Source: Caulobacter sp. (GTDB lineage Bacteria; Pseudomonadota; Alphaproteobacteria; Caulobacterales; Caulobacteraceae). Taken from it: a DNA stretch of 64,000 bases. Location of the stretch: the NCBI GenBank assembly GCA_021741355.1, contig JAIOXZ010000003.1, forward strand, positions 62,001-126,000, given 5' to 3'. Under the pieces are notes generated by a model. It was given only the letters and a program-made list of their open reading frames with translations. It searched no databases and was not told the origin of the DNA. Position 1 is the first letter of the stretch; each line of letters opens with the position of its first letter. Both the position numbers and the translations under genes were made by a program. Shown here piece by piece: positions 54,908-62,934 of the stretch.

Positions 54908-57063
54908 CCGCGATCCACGGCCCAGACGGCGAAGGCGTAGTCGAGCGCGATCTCCTTGAGGAAGTCGAACCGGCCCGACGCGCCGCCGTGACCGGCCTCC
55001 ATGTTGATCTTCAGCAGGATCGGATCGCCGCTGGTGGTGTGGTCGCGCAGCTTGGCTGCCCACTTCTCCGGCTCCCAGTAGGTGACGCGCGGATCGGACA
55101 GACCCCCGGTCGCCAGCACGGCCGGGTACGGTTTGGCCGAGACCTGGTCATAGGGGCTGTAGCTCATCATGTAGTCGTAGGTCTCGGGGTCCTCGATCGG
55201 GTTGCCCCACTCGGGCCATTCCGGTGGCGTCAGCGGCAGGCTGGTGTCGCTCATGGTGTTGATCACGTCGACGAACGGCACTGCGGCGATGATCCCGGCC
55301 CACAGCTCAGGCCGCATGTTGGTGATCGCCCCCATCAGCAGGCCGCCGGCCGAGCCGCCATAGGCGACGGTCCGCTCGGGCTTGCCGTAGCCGTTGGCGT
55401 GCAGGTGCTCGGCGCAGGCGATGAAGTCGGTGAAGGTGTTCTTCTTCTTGAACTTCTTGCCGTCGAGGAACCAGCCCCAGCCCTTCTCGGCGCCGCCGCG
55501 CGGGCAGGCCGTGGCCCAGATCCAGCCGCGGTTGACGAGGCTCAGGTTGCGGATCGAGAAGTTCGGCTCCTGCGAGATGCCGTAGCTGCCATAGCCGTAG
55601 AGCAGCAGCGGCGCGGAGCCGTCGAGCTTGGTGCCCTTCTTCATCAGGATGAAGATCGGCACCTCGGCGCCATCCGGCGCCTTCGCGTTCAGGCGACGGG
55701 TCTCGTAGTCCGCCGGATTGTGGCCCGACGGAATCTCCTGCGTCTTGCGCAGGGTCCGTTTGCGGGTGGTCATGTCGTAGTCGATCCACTGCCGCGGGGT
55801 GGTCATGGAGTTGTAGGTGAACCGCAGGCTGCTGGTGTCGTACTCGTAGCCGCCGTCGAGGCCGAGGGCGTAGGCCGCCTCGTCGAACCCGACGACGTGC
55901 TCATCGCCGCCCTTGGCGGTGATCACGATCCGGTTGACCGCGTCGACCTTCTCCAGCCGCACGAAGTGGTCGCGGAAGGCGCCGGTGCCGAGGATCAGGT
56001 TGCCGGGCTTGTGCGCGACCCAGTCGGTCCAGTTCGCCTTGCCGGGCTTGTCTTCAGGCGCCTTGACCAGCTTGAAGTCGACCGCGCCGTCGGCGTTGGT
56101 GCGGATCACGAAGTGGTCGTTCCAGTGGTCCAGATCATAGCGGACCCCGACCTTGCGCGGCTCGACGACTTTCGGCGCGGCGGTCGGATCGGAAGCCGGG
56201 ATCAGCCAGGCTTCGCTAGTCTCCTGGTTGCCGCAGCCGATGACGATCCACTGGCGCGACTGGGTGACGCCGGCGCCGATGAAGAAGCCCTCGTCGGGCT
56301 CGTCATAGACCAGCACATCGTCCTTGGCGGCGCCGCCGATCGGCCGGCGGAAGACCTTGGCCGGCCGGCCGTTGTCGTCGCGCAGGGTCCAGAAGATCCA
56401 CTTCGAATCCGGCGAGAAGACAAAGTCCGAGACGCTCTCGACCGCTTCGCCGACGGTCTTGCCGGTGGCGATGTCGCGCACGTGCAGACGGTAGACCTCC
56501 GAGCCCTGCTCATCGACGGCCCAGCCGTAGAGGGCGTGGTCGCCGGTGTGGCTGGCCGACCCGACGCTGTAGAACGCCTTGCCCTTGGACTCGGCTTCCT
56601 CGTTCAGCAGGATCACTTCGCCGTCGGTCTTGCCGAGCGGCCGGCGCGCGTGGATCGGATGCTGCGCGCCCTTCTCGAAGCGGGTGTAGTACTCCCACGG
56701 TCCGTCGGCGTCGGGCACTGAGGCGTCGTCTTCCTTGATGCGCCCCTTCATCTCCTCGAACATCGCAGCCTGCAGCGCCTCGGTCGGGGCGAGCATGGCC
56801 TTGGTGTAGGCGTTCTCGGCGGTCAGGTGCTCCTTGACGTCAGCCTTGATCAGCGTCGGGTCGCGCAGGACCTTCTGCCAGTTGTCGTCCTTCATCCAGG
56901 CGTAGTCGTCGACGCGGACGCGGCCCAGCTGCTCGGTGCGCTTGGGGATCTTGCGGGCGACGGGAGGAACAGGCTTGGCGGTGGCGGACATGGCGCTCCG
57001 GGACGACAGGGTGGTGGTGAGGGCGGCGGCGGCGGTCGCGGCCAAAAGGTCTCGCCGATTCAT
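54892..57063 (-). CDS. ptrB: Oligopeptidase B, S9A family, with Tat-type signal
   Basis: 723 residues. The N-terminus MNRRDLLAATAAAALTTTLSSRSAMSA has a twin-arginine-like motif and hydrophobic core, suggesting Tat export, unusual for the mostly cytosolic PtrB. KPVPPVARKIPKRTEQLGRVRVDDYAWMKDDNW starts the propeller. The hydrolase domain has the nucleophile in VAYGGSAGGLLMGAI, GWIWATACPRGGAEKGWGW and the catalytic His in NMEAGHGGASGRFDFLKE. It cleaves after basic residues in short peptides. Confidence 0.92.
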   Translation of the reverse strand: MNRRDLLAATAAAALTTTLSSRSAMSATAKPVPPVARKIPKRTEQLGRVRVDDYAWMKDDNWQKVLRDPTLIKADVKEHLTAENAYTKAMLAPTEALQAAMFEEMKGRIKEDDASVPDADGPWEYYTRFEKGAQHPIHARRPLGKTDGEVILLNEEAESKGKAFYSVGSASHTGDHALYGWAVDEQGSEVYRLHVRDIATGKTVGEAVESVSDFVFSPDSKWIFWTLRDDNGRPAKVFRRPIGGAAKDDVLVYDEPDEGFFIGAGVTQSRQWIVIGCGNQETSEAWLIPASDPTAAPKVVEPRKVGVRYDLDHWNDHFVIRTNADGAVDFKLVKAPEDKPGKANWTDWVAHKPGNLILGTGAFRDHFVRLEKVDAVNRIVITAKGGDEHVVGFDEAAYALGLDGGYEYDTSSLRFTYNSMTTPRQWIDYDMTTRKRTLRKTQEIPSGHNPADYETRRLNAKAPDGAEVPIFILMKKGTKLDGSAPLLLYGYGSYGISQEPNFSIRNLSLVNRGWIWATACPRGGAEKGWGWFLDGKKFKKKNTFTDFIACAEHLHANGYGKPERTVAYGGSAGGLLMGAITNMRPELWAGIIAAVPFVDVINTMSDTSLPLTPPEWPEWGNPIEDPETYDYMMSYSPYDQVSAKPYPAVLATGGLSDPRVTYWEPEKWAAKLRDHTTSGDPILLKINMEAGHGGASGRFDFLKEIALDYAFAVWAVDRGWTKA

Positions 57064-57187
57064 GAATCAACTCTCCGGGTGCGGCAGGACGCCAGCTTGT
57101 GCGCCGCCGCGGTTCTGGTCAAATGAAGCGAAGGTAATGAGGCGGGCGCGAATGGCCCGATGGTAAGCGTACGGGTGGGGGGCGTCG

Positions 57188-58009
57188 ATGGCCTGGGACC
57201 TTTCGGTCGACCTGATCAACGCGACGGTCCAGCTGGAACAGCCGCTGGGCGATGGCACGCGCACGGTCGGCACGGGCTTTCTGATCAATGCGCCGACGCC
57301 TGACGGCCAGCCGCGCATCGTGCTGGTCACGGCGGCCCACGTTCTGGACCGCATGCCGATCGCTTCGGCGAAGATCGGCTTTCGGGCCCGGACCTCCGAG
57401 GGCGGCTGGCGCTACGACCCAACCCCGCTGACGATCCGTGAGGGCGAAAAGCCGCTCTGGACCCGCCATCCTGACCGGGACGTGGCCGCCATGGTGATCG
57501 AGGCGCCGCCGGAATTCGCCCGGGCCGCCATTCCACTGGCCTGGCTGGCCGAGGACGAGACCTTCACCCGGTACGCGCTCGGTCCCGGCGACGAGATGAT
57601 GGCCCTGGGCTTCCCGCGCGGGCTGGCGGCCAACCAGGCAGGTTTCCCGATCCTGCGGTCCGGCCAGGTGGCTTCCTATCCGCTGGCGCCGTCTGCTTCG
57701 TTTCCGACGTTCCTGCTGGATTTCAGCGTGTTCCCCGGAAACTCCGGCGGGCCGGTGTTCATGGCCCAGGCCGCGCGCCGCCGGCCCGGCGCGACAGAGG
57801 CGCAGGAGGTCCAGTTCATTGCCGGCATGCTGACCCAGCAGGTCGAATTGTCGGGTGAACGGCTTGAGATCGGCATCGTCACCCAGGCCCGGTTCATCCG
57901 CGAAGCGATCAACATGCTGGACGGCATCGCCCCACCTGCCGCACGCCGGACAGAACCGCCGCCGGTGGGGTCGAGAACGGCGTCCGCTGAAGAAGCTGCG
58001 GAACCCTGA
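57188..58009 (+). CDS. Trypsin-like serine protease without signal peptide
   Basis: 273 residues. The triad is visible: His in LVTAAHVLDRM, Asp in HPDRDVAAMVIEAP and Ser in VFPGNSGGPVFMAQ. Length fits a single chymotrypsin-fold domain, without a PDZ. The N-terminus (MAWDLSVDLINATVQLEQPLGDGTRTVGTGFLIN) is the first beta strand rather than a signal peptide, so the protein is predicted to be cytoplasmic. The C-terminal tail is Pro-rich (APPAARRTEPPPVGS). Divergent from ptrB by 124 bp. Confidence 0.88.
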   Translation: MAWDLSVDLINATVQLEQPLGDGTRTVGTGFLINAPTPDGQPRIVLVTAAHVLDRMPIASAKIGFRARTSEGGWRYDPTPLTIREGEKPLWTRHPDRDVAAMVIEAPPEFARAAIPLAWLAEDETFTRYALGPGDEMMALGFPRGLAANQAGFPILRSGQVASYPLAPSASFPTFLLDFSVFPGNSGGPVFMAQAARRRPGATEAQEVQFIAGMLTQQVELSGERLEIGIVTQARFIREAINMLDGIAPPAARRTEPPPVGSRTASAEEAAEP

Positions 58010-58073
58010 GGCTCTCCGGCGGTTCTTCTTGCGAGGCGTCCACGGACGCCATGACCATGCAAGGAGTACCGCC

Positions 58074-58292
58074 ATGTGGGACCGCGCCGAAGGCTCGTGG
58101 AAGGAGTTCACCGGGAAGGTGAAGGAACAGTGGGGCAAGCTCACCGATGACGATCTGACGGTCATCGCCGGCAAGCGCGACCAACTCGCGGGCAAGATCC
58201 AGGAGCGCTATGGCTACGCGCGGGACAAGGCCGACGAGGAAATCACCGCCTTTGAGCGCCGGATGCAGGAAGAGCGCACCTTCAAGAGCTAG
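58074..58292 (+). CDS. CsbD family stress-response protein
   Basis: 72 residues from ATG 58074 with AAGGAGTACC upstream; the ORF track starts it far too early at 57855. MWDRAEGSWKEFTGKVKEQWGKLTDDDLTVIAGKRDQLAGKIQERYGYARDKA is the CsbD signature. Members are small, charged, often stress-induced proteins of unknown biochemical role. It follows the protease gene by 64 bp and is followed by a hairpin at 58317-58342. Confidence 0.92.
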   Translation: MWDRAEGSWKEFTGKVKEQWGKLTDDDLTVIAGKRDQLAGKIQERYGYARDKADEEITAFERRMQEERTFKS

Positions 58293-58316
58293 GTCCGTTC
58301 AGGCCTGAACACGAAG

Positions 58317-58342
58317 ACGGCCGCGGAGCGATCCGCGGCCGT
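58317..58342. terminator. GC-rich hairpin between csbD-like gene and msrB
   Basis: ACGGCCGCGGA-gcga-TCCGCGGCCGT, an 11-bp perfect stem. It has no T run, so it may be a bidirectional or weak terminator between two converging genes. Confidence 0.6.
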
Positions 58343-58349
58343 TGTCACG

Positions 58350-58745
58350 TCAGCTCGGCCGGAAGATCATGGCGACGCCGTTCATGCACCATCGCTGACC
58401 GGTCGGTCGGGGGCCGTCGGGGAACACGTGGCCGAGATGACCGCCGCAGTTGGCGCAGTGGACCTCGGTGCGGACCGAAAAGAACGACCGGTCGATCGAG
58501 GTGCCTGTCGCCCGCGCGTTGATGGGCTTCTTGAACGAAGGCCATCCGGTGCCGCTGTCGAACTTGTCGGCCGAGCTGAACACCGGCCAGTTGCAGCCCG
58601 CGCAATGGAACACGCCCCGCCGCTTTTCTCGATCCAGCGGGCTGGTGAAAGGCCGCTCGGTGCCCTGCTTGCGCAAGACTGCGTACTGGTCGGAGGTCAG
58701 CAGGCGGCGCCATTCGGCGTCGGTGCGTGTCACGCGATAGGTCAT
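58350..58745 (-). CDS. msrB: Peptide-methionine (R)-S-oxide reductase
   Basis: 131 residues. It repairs methionine-R-sulfoxide in proteins. The zinc site is made of two CXXC pairs ([12 protein letters not shown] and [13 protein letters not shown]). [12 protein letters not shown] and the catalytic Cys in [12 protein letters not shown] are present; the usual YCINS is WCMNG here, keeping Cys and Asn. [20 protein letters not shown] is the typical N-terminal block. No signal peptide, so it is cytoplasmic. Confidence 0.94.
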   Translation of the reverse strand: MTYRVTRTDAEWRRLLTSDQYAVLRKQGTERPFTSPLDREKRRGVFHCAGCNWPVFSSADKFDSGTGWPSFKKPINARATGTSIDRSFFSVRTEVHCANCGGHLGHVFPDGPRPTGQRWCMNGVAMIFRPS

Positions 58746-58853
58746 CGATCTGCTCTCCGTACCACCCCGGGCCTTGATCTAGGGCGCGGTCCCTTCACGG
58801 TCCAGGCGACTGGTCGTGAAGGGCGCGTGATCGACGGGCAGCGAGTCGGAGGA

Positions 58854-59300
58854 TCAGCCGTAGATGACCGAAATCGTCTCGGCGACGCAGGCGGGGCGAT
58901 CCTCGCCCTCGATCTCGATCGTGCATTCGTTCTTCATTTGCAGACCGCCGGACTTGGCCTCGACGGCCAGCAGCTTCTGGCGCATGCGCACCTTCTTGCC
59001 GACGCGGACCATGTTGGTGAAGCGGACCTTGTCGCTGCCGTAGTTGATGCCGCGGGTCACGCCGTTGACGCGCAGCAGGCCGGCGCCGAGGAACGGGATG
59101 AGTGACAGCGTCAGGTAGCCGTGGGCGATCGGGCCGCCCATCTCGCGCGTGGCGCGCTCGACGTCGACGTGAATCCACTGGTGGTCGCCGGTCGCCTCAG
59201 CGAACTGGTTGACCCGCTCCTGGGTGATCTCGACCCAGTCCGAAACGCCGATCTCCTGGCCAACGAGGCTCTGCAGATCCTTGTAGTCGACTTCCTTCAT
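58854..59300 (-). CDS. MaoC family dehydratase (R-specific enoyl-CoA hydratase-like)
   Basis: 148 residues in a single hot-dog domain. GVSDWVEITQERVNQFAEATGDHQWIHVD is the MaoC signature, with the catalytic Asp-His in GDHQWIH. GGPIAHGYLTLSLIP is the hydration motif. The family hydrates trans-2-enoyl-CoA. It is divergent from the thioesterase gene; both suggest acyl-CoA metabolism. Confidence 0.9.
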   Translation of the reverse strand: MKEVDYKDLQSLVGQEIGVSDWVEITQERVNQFAEATGDHQWIHVDVERATREMGGPIAHGYLTLSLIPFLGAGLLRVNGVTRGINYGSDKVRFTNMVRVGKKVRMRQKLLAVEAKSGGLQMKNECTIEIEGEDRPACVAETISVIYG

Positions 59301-59429
59301 GGCGCTGTTTCCTCAAACGCTTGTTCGCCAGCTTTCTGCCCCGTGCGGACGGGTAAGGGAAGCCCGGCCATTGATTTCCGTGACGGCACAGGGCGAACAC
59401 GAGCGCGGCAGCAACCGCGGAGGATCTCG

Positions 59430-60218
59430 GTGAGCGACTACGTCTTCAGACTCGACGGAACGCGAGCAACCGCCACGCCCTTCTCGGCAGGTCCCTGGGA
59501 CCCCACGATGCAGCACGGCGGCGCGCCATCGGCCCTTGTGGCCCGTGCAGCGGAGCGGTTCCCGTCGGCCCGGCCGATGCGGGTGGCCCGGATGACGGTC
59601 GACCTGATGCGGCCGGTGCCGGTGGCGACCCTCGATATCGAGATCGAGGTCCTGCGAGAGGGCCGCAAGCTGCAACTGCTTCAGGTCCGCCTCCTGTCCG
59701 AGGGCAAGGAATGTGTCCGGGCCAGCGTGCTGAAGCTGCGCGACGAGCCGCAGGACCTGCCGGACCACGACGGCTTTCGCCCGCTGACCTTTGAAGCCCC
59801 GCCTGAAGACGAGCCGCGCCTGCCAGGGTTTGGATCCAGCCAGGGCTTTGGCTCGGGCATGTCGGCGAAGATCGTTCGCGGGGAATGGGGCAAGCCCGGC
59901 CCTGCCGCCGTCTGGTTCCGCGCCGACCGCGCCATCGTCGAGGGTGAGGCGACCACGCCGGTGATGCGGGCCGCGCTCACGGCGGACTTCTGCAACGGCG
60001 TCTCGGCCGTGCTGGACTTCCAGAAGTGGACCTTCATCAACGCCGACCTGTCGGTGAGTTTCAGCCGCAATCCTGTCGGGTCCTGGATCCTTCTCGACGC
60101 GGAAACCTGGGTCGGCGATAGCGGCGGCGCTCTGGCCTTTGCCCGTCTGGCCGACCGGGATGGCTATTTCGGACGCGCGGTCCAGAGCGTGCTGATCGAC
60201 GCACGGCAGACGGCCTGA
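59430..60218 (+). CDS. Acyl-CoA thioesterase-like protein (TesB-type double hot dog)
   Basis: 262 residues from GTG 59430, with GCGGAGGA upstream; the ORF-track start at 59121 is antisense to the MaoC gene. VFRLDGTRATATPFSAGPWDPTMQHGGAPSALVARAAE and MRVARMTVDLMRPVPVATLDIEIEVLREGRKLQLLQVRLLSEGKECVRASV are the 4HBT_3 pattern. FINADLSVSFSRNPVGSWILLDAETWVGDSGGALAFARLADRDG is the second hot-dog half. Probably hydrolyses acyl-CoA; chain-length preference unknown. Confidence 0.85.
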   Translation: MSDYVFRLDGTRATATPFSAGPWDPTMQHGGAPSALVARAAERFPSARPMRVARMTVDLMRPVPVATLDIEIEVLREGRKLQLLQVRLLSEGKECVRASVLKLRDEPQDLPDHDGFRPLTFEAPPEDEPRLPGFGSSQGFGSGMSAKIVRGEWGKPGPAAVWFRADRAIVEGEATTPVMRAALTADFCNGVSAVLDFQKWTFINADLSVSFSRNPVGSWILLDAETWVGDSGGALAFARLADRDGYFGRAVQSVLIDARQTA

Positions 60219-60231
60219 ACCGTTCTTACGG

Positions 60232-61248
60232 CTACGTATTTTCCAGCACGGCCCGGGCGGATGCCGGCAGCAGCGTCACAGCCTCATCCAGCAGCTTGCG
60301 CCACTCCGGCCCCCGATCCCGCGCCTCTCCGTACGCGTCGCGCAGGGCGAAGGGGTCGATCACGCCAAGCGCCTCGATGAGGCTTACGGCTTGATGAAAG
60401 TCCTTGGGACTCTTGGGGTTCGCAGACCCTCGCTTGCGGGAGATGATCAACTTGTGCACCGCAAACCTCGCTGGAGCGGGGACGCGTACCAGAACGCCGT
60501 CTTCGTGAAGAGTCGCAGCATCGATCGTTTCACGAAGCAGGAAGTCCATGAAACGGAGGGGCGTCGCGTCCGTCCGCAGGGGCTTGAGGCGAGAGCTTGG
60601 CTCGTCAGCGCCGCCTCGGCTTGTCGTCAGGACGTCGACCGCGAACCCGTCTGGCAATACGTAGCGGGCAACTTTCGCCGGCTCCAGCGGCTTTGAAACC
60701 GCGCGAAAATCGGAGCTGACTCCTCGCAACACATCGAAAAAGGGCTGGTCGAGCTCGTCGTCAAGCGCGACGGAAACGCCATAGTCCTGAGCGACATCCA
60801 GATCCCCCGTTCGGAGAGCGGGGAGAGGAAGCTGCACGCCCAGCAGACCCGGGTAGTGCTGGAAAGCCACCGTTCCGACCAGGGCTCCACGCAGTCGGAA
60901 GAGGCCCGCTTCTGAGAGGCTCCTGACTACTTTTCCGGTACGGTCATCCGTTCCTGGAAGGCCGGCTGCGAGAAGCGATCTGACGATCGTCCGGCGCACA
61001 TCGGCGCCGATCTGTTGATCTCTCGCACGCTTGATCATCGCCAGCAGGGCATCCGTTTCCGGTCCCAGGTAGCGCTCCGTTCGCTTGCCGTTGCTTTGGG
61101 GCGGGCGAACGTACCAATAGTAGCGGCCCTTGCGTTCACGCCGGAGGAATGCTGCGTCGCGACCGAAGGCGCTGATCTGCTGCAGCCGGAGTTGATCAAG
61201 CAATTCCGCCAGATTGGTCTGGATCGCTAGTGGAATGCGATTGACCAT
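60232..61248 (-). CDS. GSU2403 family nucleotidyltransferase-fold protein
   Basis: 338 residues from ATG 61248 (MVNRIPLAIQTNLAELL), which has GGAGG seven bases upstream. The ORF-track start at 62523 joins it to a shadow of the acyl-CoA synthetase. RRERKGRYYWYVRPPQSNGKRTERYLGPE and the nucleotidyltransferase core (RLRGALVGTVAFQHYPGLLG then LRTGDLDVAQ, with the two metal-binding Asp) match the GSU2403/NTP_transf_8 family, whose role is not established. It is less GC-rich than the flanking genes and sits between two acyl-CoA-related genes, so it was probably acquired. Inverted repeats at 61261 and 61319 lie in its leader. Confidence 0.82.
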   Translation of the reverse strand: MVNRIPLAIQTNLAELLDQLRLQQISAFGRDAAFLRRERKGRYYWYVRPPQSNGKRTERYLGPETDALLAMIKRARDQQIGADVRRTIVRSLLAAGLPGTDDRTGKVVRSLSEAGLFRLRGALVGTVAFQHYPGLLGVQLPLPALRTGDLDVAQDYGVSVALDDELDQPFFDVLRGVSSDFRAVSKPLEPAKVARYVLPDGFAVDVLTTSRGGADEPSSRLKPLRTDATPLRFMDFLLRETIDAATLHEDGVLVRVPAPARFAVHKLIISRKRGSANPKSPKDFHQAVSLIEALGVIDPFALRDAYGEARDRGPEWRKLLDEAVTLLPASARAVLENT

Positions 61249-61260
61249 CGACAGCCTCCA

Positions 61261-61292
61261 GTTGCCACCACTCCAGAGCATGTGGTGGCAAC
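61261..61292. repeat. Inverted repeat in the leader of the nucleotidyltransferase gene
   Basis: GTTGCCACCA and TGGTGGCAAC, 10-bp perfect arms with a 12-nt loop. It lies just upstream of the ribosome-binding site, and the in-frame alternative start ATG 61281 is in its loop. Confidence 0.75.
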
Positions 61293-61318
61293 AGAGCTCA
61301 TAAATCAATAGCTTGGAG

Positions 61319-61346
61319 TTATACGCAGTCGAAACTTTGCGTATAA
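61319..61346. promoter_or_regulatory. Operator-like inverted repeat at the nucleotidyltransferase promoter
   Basis: TTATACGCA and TGCGTATAA, 9-bp perfect arms 10 bp apart, in an AT-rich patch. On the minus strand the downstream arm provides TATAAC, a fair -10 box. The downstream stop of the acyl-CoA synthetase gene at 61353 is 7 bp away. Confidence 0.55.
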
Positions 61347-61352
61347 TCAGCC

Positions 61353-62894
61353 TCACACCACCTTGCTGTCGGTCTTGCCCCAGTAGGCGTCGCGGATCAG
61401 GCGCTTGTAGATCTTGCCCGTGTCGTGCCGCGGCAGCTGTTCCATGAAGTCGAACTGCCGGGGCCGCTTCACGCCGCTGAGATTGGCGCGGACAAACTCG
61501 TTGAGCTCGGCGGCCAGTTCGTCGCCGGCCTCGGCCCAGTTGGCCGGCTGGATGACCGCCACGACCTTCTCGCCCATCTCCTCGTCCGGCGCGCCGACCA
61601 CGGCCACGTCGGCGACCTTGGGATGGGTCACCAGCAGGTTCTCGATCTCCTGCGGATAGATGTTCACCCCGCCGGAAATGATCATGAAACTCTTGCGGTC
61701 GGTGAGGTAGAGGAAGCCCTCCTCGTCCAGCCAGCCCACATCGCCCAGGGTCGTCCAGCCGTGCCGGTTCATGGCTTCGGCGGTCTTCTTGGGGTCGTTG
61801 TAATACTCGTAGGCGCCGCCGCCGGCGAAGTAGACGCCGCCTTCCTGGCGCGGACCCAGCTCGTTGCCGTCCTCGTCGCAGATCTTCACCTCGGCGGTCA
61901 GGCCCTTGCCGACCGAACCCTTGTGACCCAGCCATTCCTCGGAGTTGATCGCGGTCAGGCCGTTGCCCTCGGTGCCGGCGTAGTACTCGTGGATCAGCGG
62001 ACCCCACCAGGCGATCATCTGTTCCTTGACGGGCACGGGGCAGGGGGCCGCCGCGTGGAACACCGCCTTCAGCGACGAGACGTCGTATTTCTTGCGGACG
62101 TCCTCGGGCAGCTTGAGCATCCGCACGAAGTGGGTCGGGACCCACTGCGCGACAGTGATCTTGTACTGCTCGATATACTTCAGCGCCGTCTCGGGATCGA
62201 ACTTCTCCATCACCACAACGGTGCCGCCCAGTTGCAGCATGCCGGCGGACCAGCCCAGCGGCGCGGCGTGGTAGAGCGGCGCGGGAGAAAGATAGACGCT
62301 GTCCGGCGTCGAGCCGTAGAGCCCGACCAGCAGCATCATCAGCGGGCCGGGCGTCTCGCCGACACCGCCCTCGGGCAGGGCGCGGCGCACGCCCTTGGGC
62401 CGCCCCGTGGTGCCCGATGAATAGAGCATGGTCATGCCGGGCGAGGGGTCGTCGATCATGGTCGTCGGGAAGCCCGCGCGGGCGTCCTCGAAGCTCTCGA
62501 ACGGCGGAACCACGCCGTCGCACATATAGAGCTTCACGCCGGTCAGCAGGGCGGCGGCTTCGGTGGCGACGCCGGCCAGGCTTTTGCCGGTGATCAGCAC
62601 CTTCGCGCCGCAGTCCCCCACGATGTACTCGATCTCGCCGGCCGTCAGCTTGGACGAGATGCAGGTGATGTAGAGACCCGCCCGCTCGGTGGCGTAGAGG
62701 ATCTCATAGTAGCGCGGGCTGTTGTCCATGAAGACCGCAACCGCGTCGCCGCGCTTGAGACCCAGCGAGCGGAACAGGTGCGCCCCCTGGTTGGCGCGCT
62801 CGTCGAGCTGGCCATAGGTAACGGACTCGCCGGAGCCGGCCATGATGTAGGCGACCTTGTCAGGCATCGTGCGGGCGTGGTGGATCGGGTGCAT
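61353..62894 (-). CDS. Acyl-CoA synthetase (AMP-binding)
   Basis: 513 residues. ANL superfamily: MTMLYSSGTTGRPKGVRRAL (P-loop), YYAGTEGNGLTAIN, GWTTLGDVGWLDEEGFLYLTDRKSFMIISGGVNIYPQEIE and the catalytic Lys near the end (HDTGKIYKRLIRDAYW). No signal peptide. The MHPIHHARTMPDKVAYIMAGSGESVTYGQLDERAN start is typical of the CaiC/4-coumarate-like group. Acid substrate unknown. It is followed on the same strand by the nucleotidyltransferase gene and preceded by the GMC oxidoreductase gene, with which it may form a catabolic unit (gap of about 40 bp). Confidence 0.92.
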   Translation of the reverse strand: MHPIHHARTMPDKVAYIMAGSGESVTYGQLDERANQGAHLFRSLGLKRGDAVAVFMDNSPRYYEILYATERAGLYITCISSKLTAGEIEYIVGDCGAKVLITGKSLAGVATEAAALLTGVKLYMCDGVVPPFESFEDARAGFPTTMIDDPSPGMTMLYSSGTTGRPKGVRRALPEGGVGETPGPLMMLLVGLYGSTPDSVYLSPAPLYHAAPLGWSAGMLQLGGTVVVMEKFDPETALKYIEQYKITVAQWVPTHFVRMLKLPEDVRKKYDVSSLKAVFHAAAPCPVPVKEQMIAWWGPLIHEYYAGTEGNGLTAINSEEWLGHKGSVGKGLTAEVKICDEDGNELGPRQEGGVYFAGGGAYEYYNDPKKTAEAMNRHGWTTLGDVGWLDEEGFLYLTDRKSFMIISGGVNIYPQEIENLLVTHPKVADVAVVGAPDEEMGEKVVAVIQPANWAEAGDELAAELNEFVRANLSGVKRPRQFDFMEQLPRHDTGKIYKRLIRDAYWGKTDSKVV

Positions 62895-62934
62895 GGCGTT
62901 CAGACTGTTCGACTGGTGTTGAGACGAGGGCCGC

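Noticed and set aside
60232-62523. 763-codon ORF on the minus strand
   Set aside because: The first 420 codons are a shadow frame of the acyl-CoA synthetase; only the end from 61248 is a real gene.
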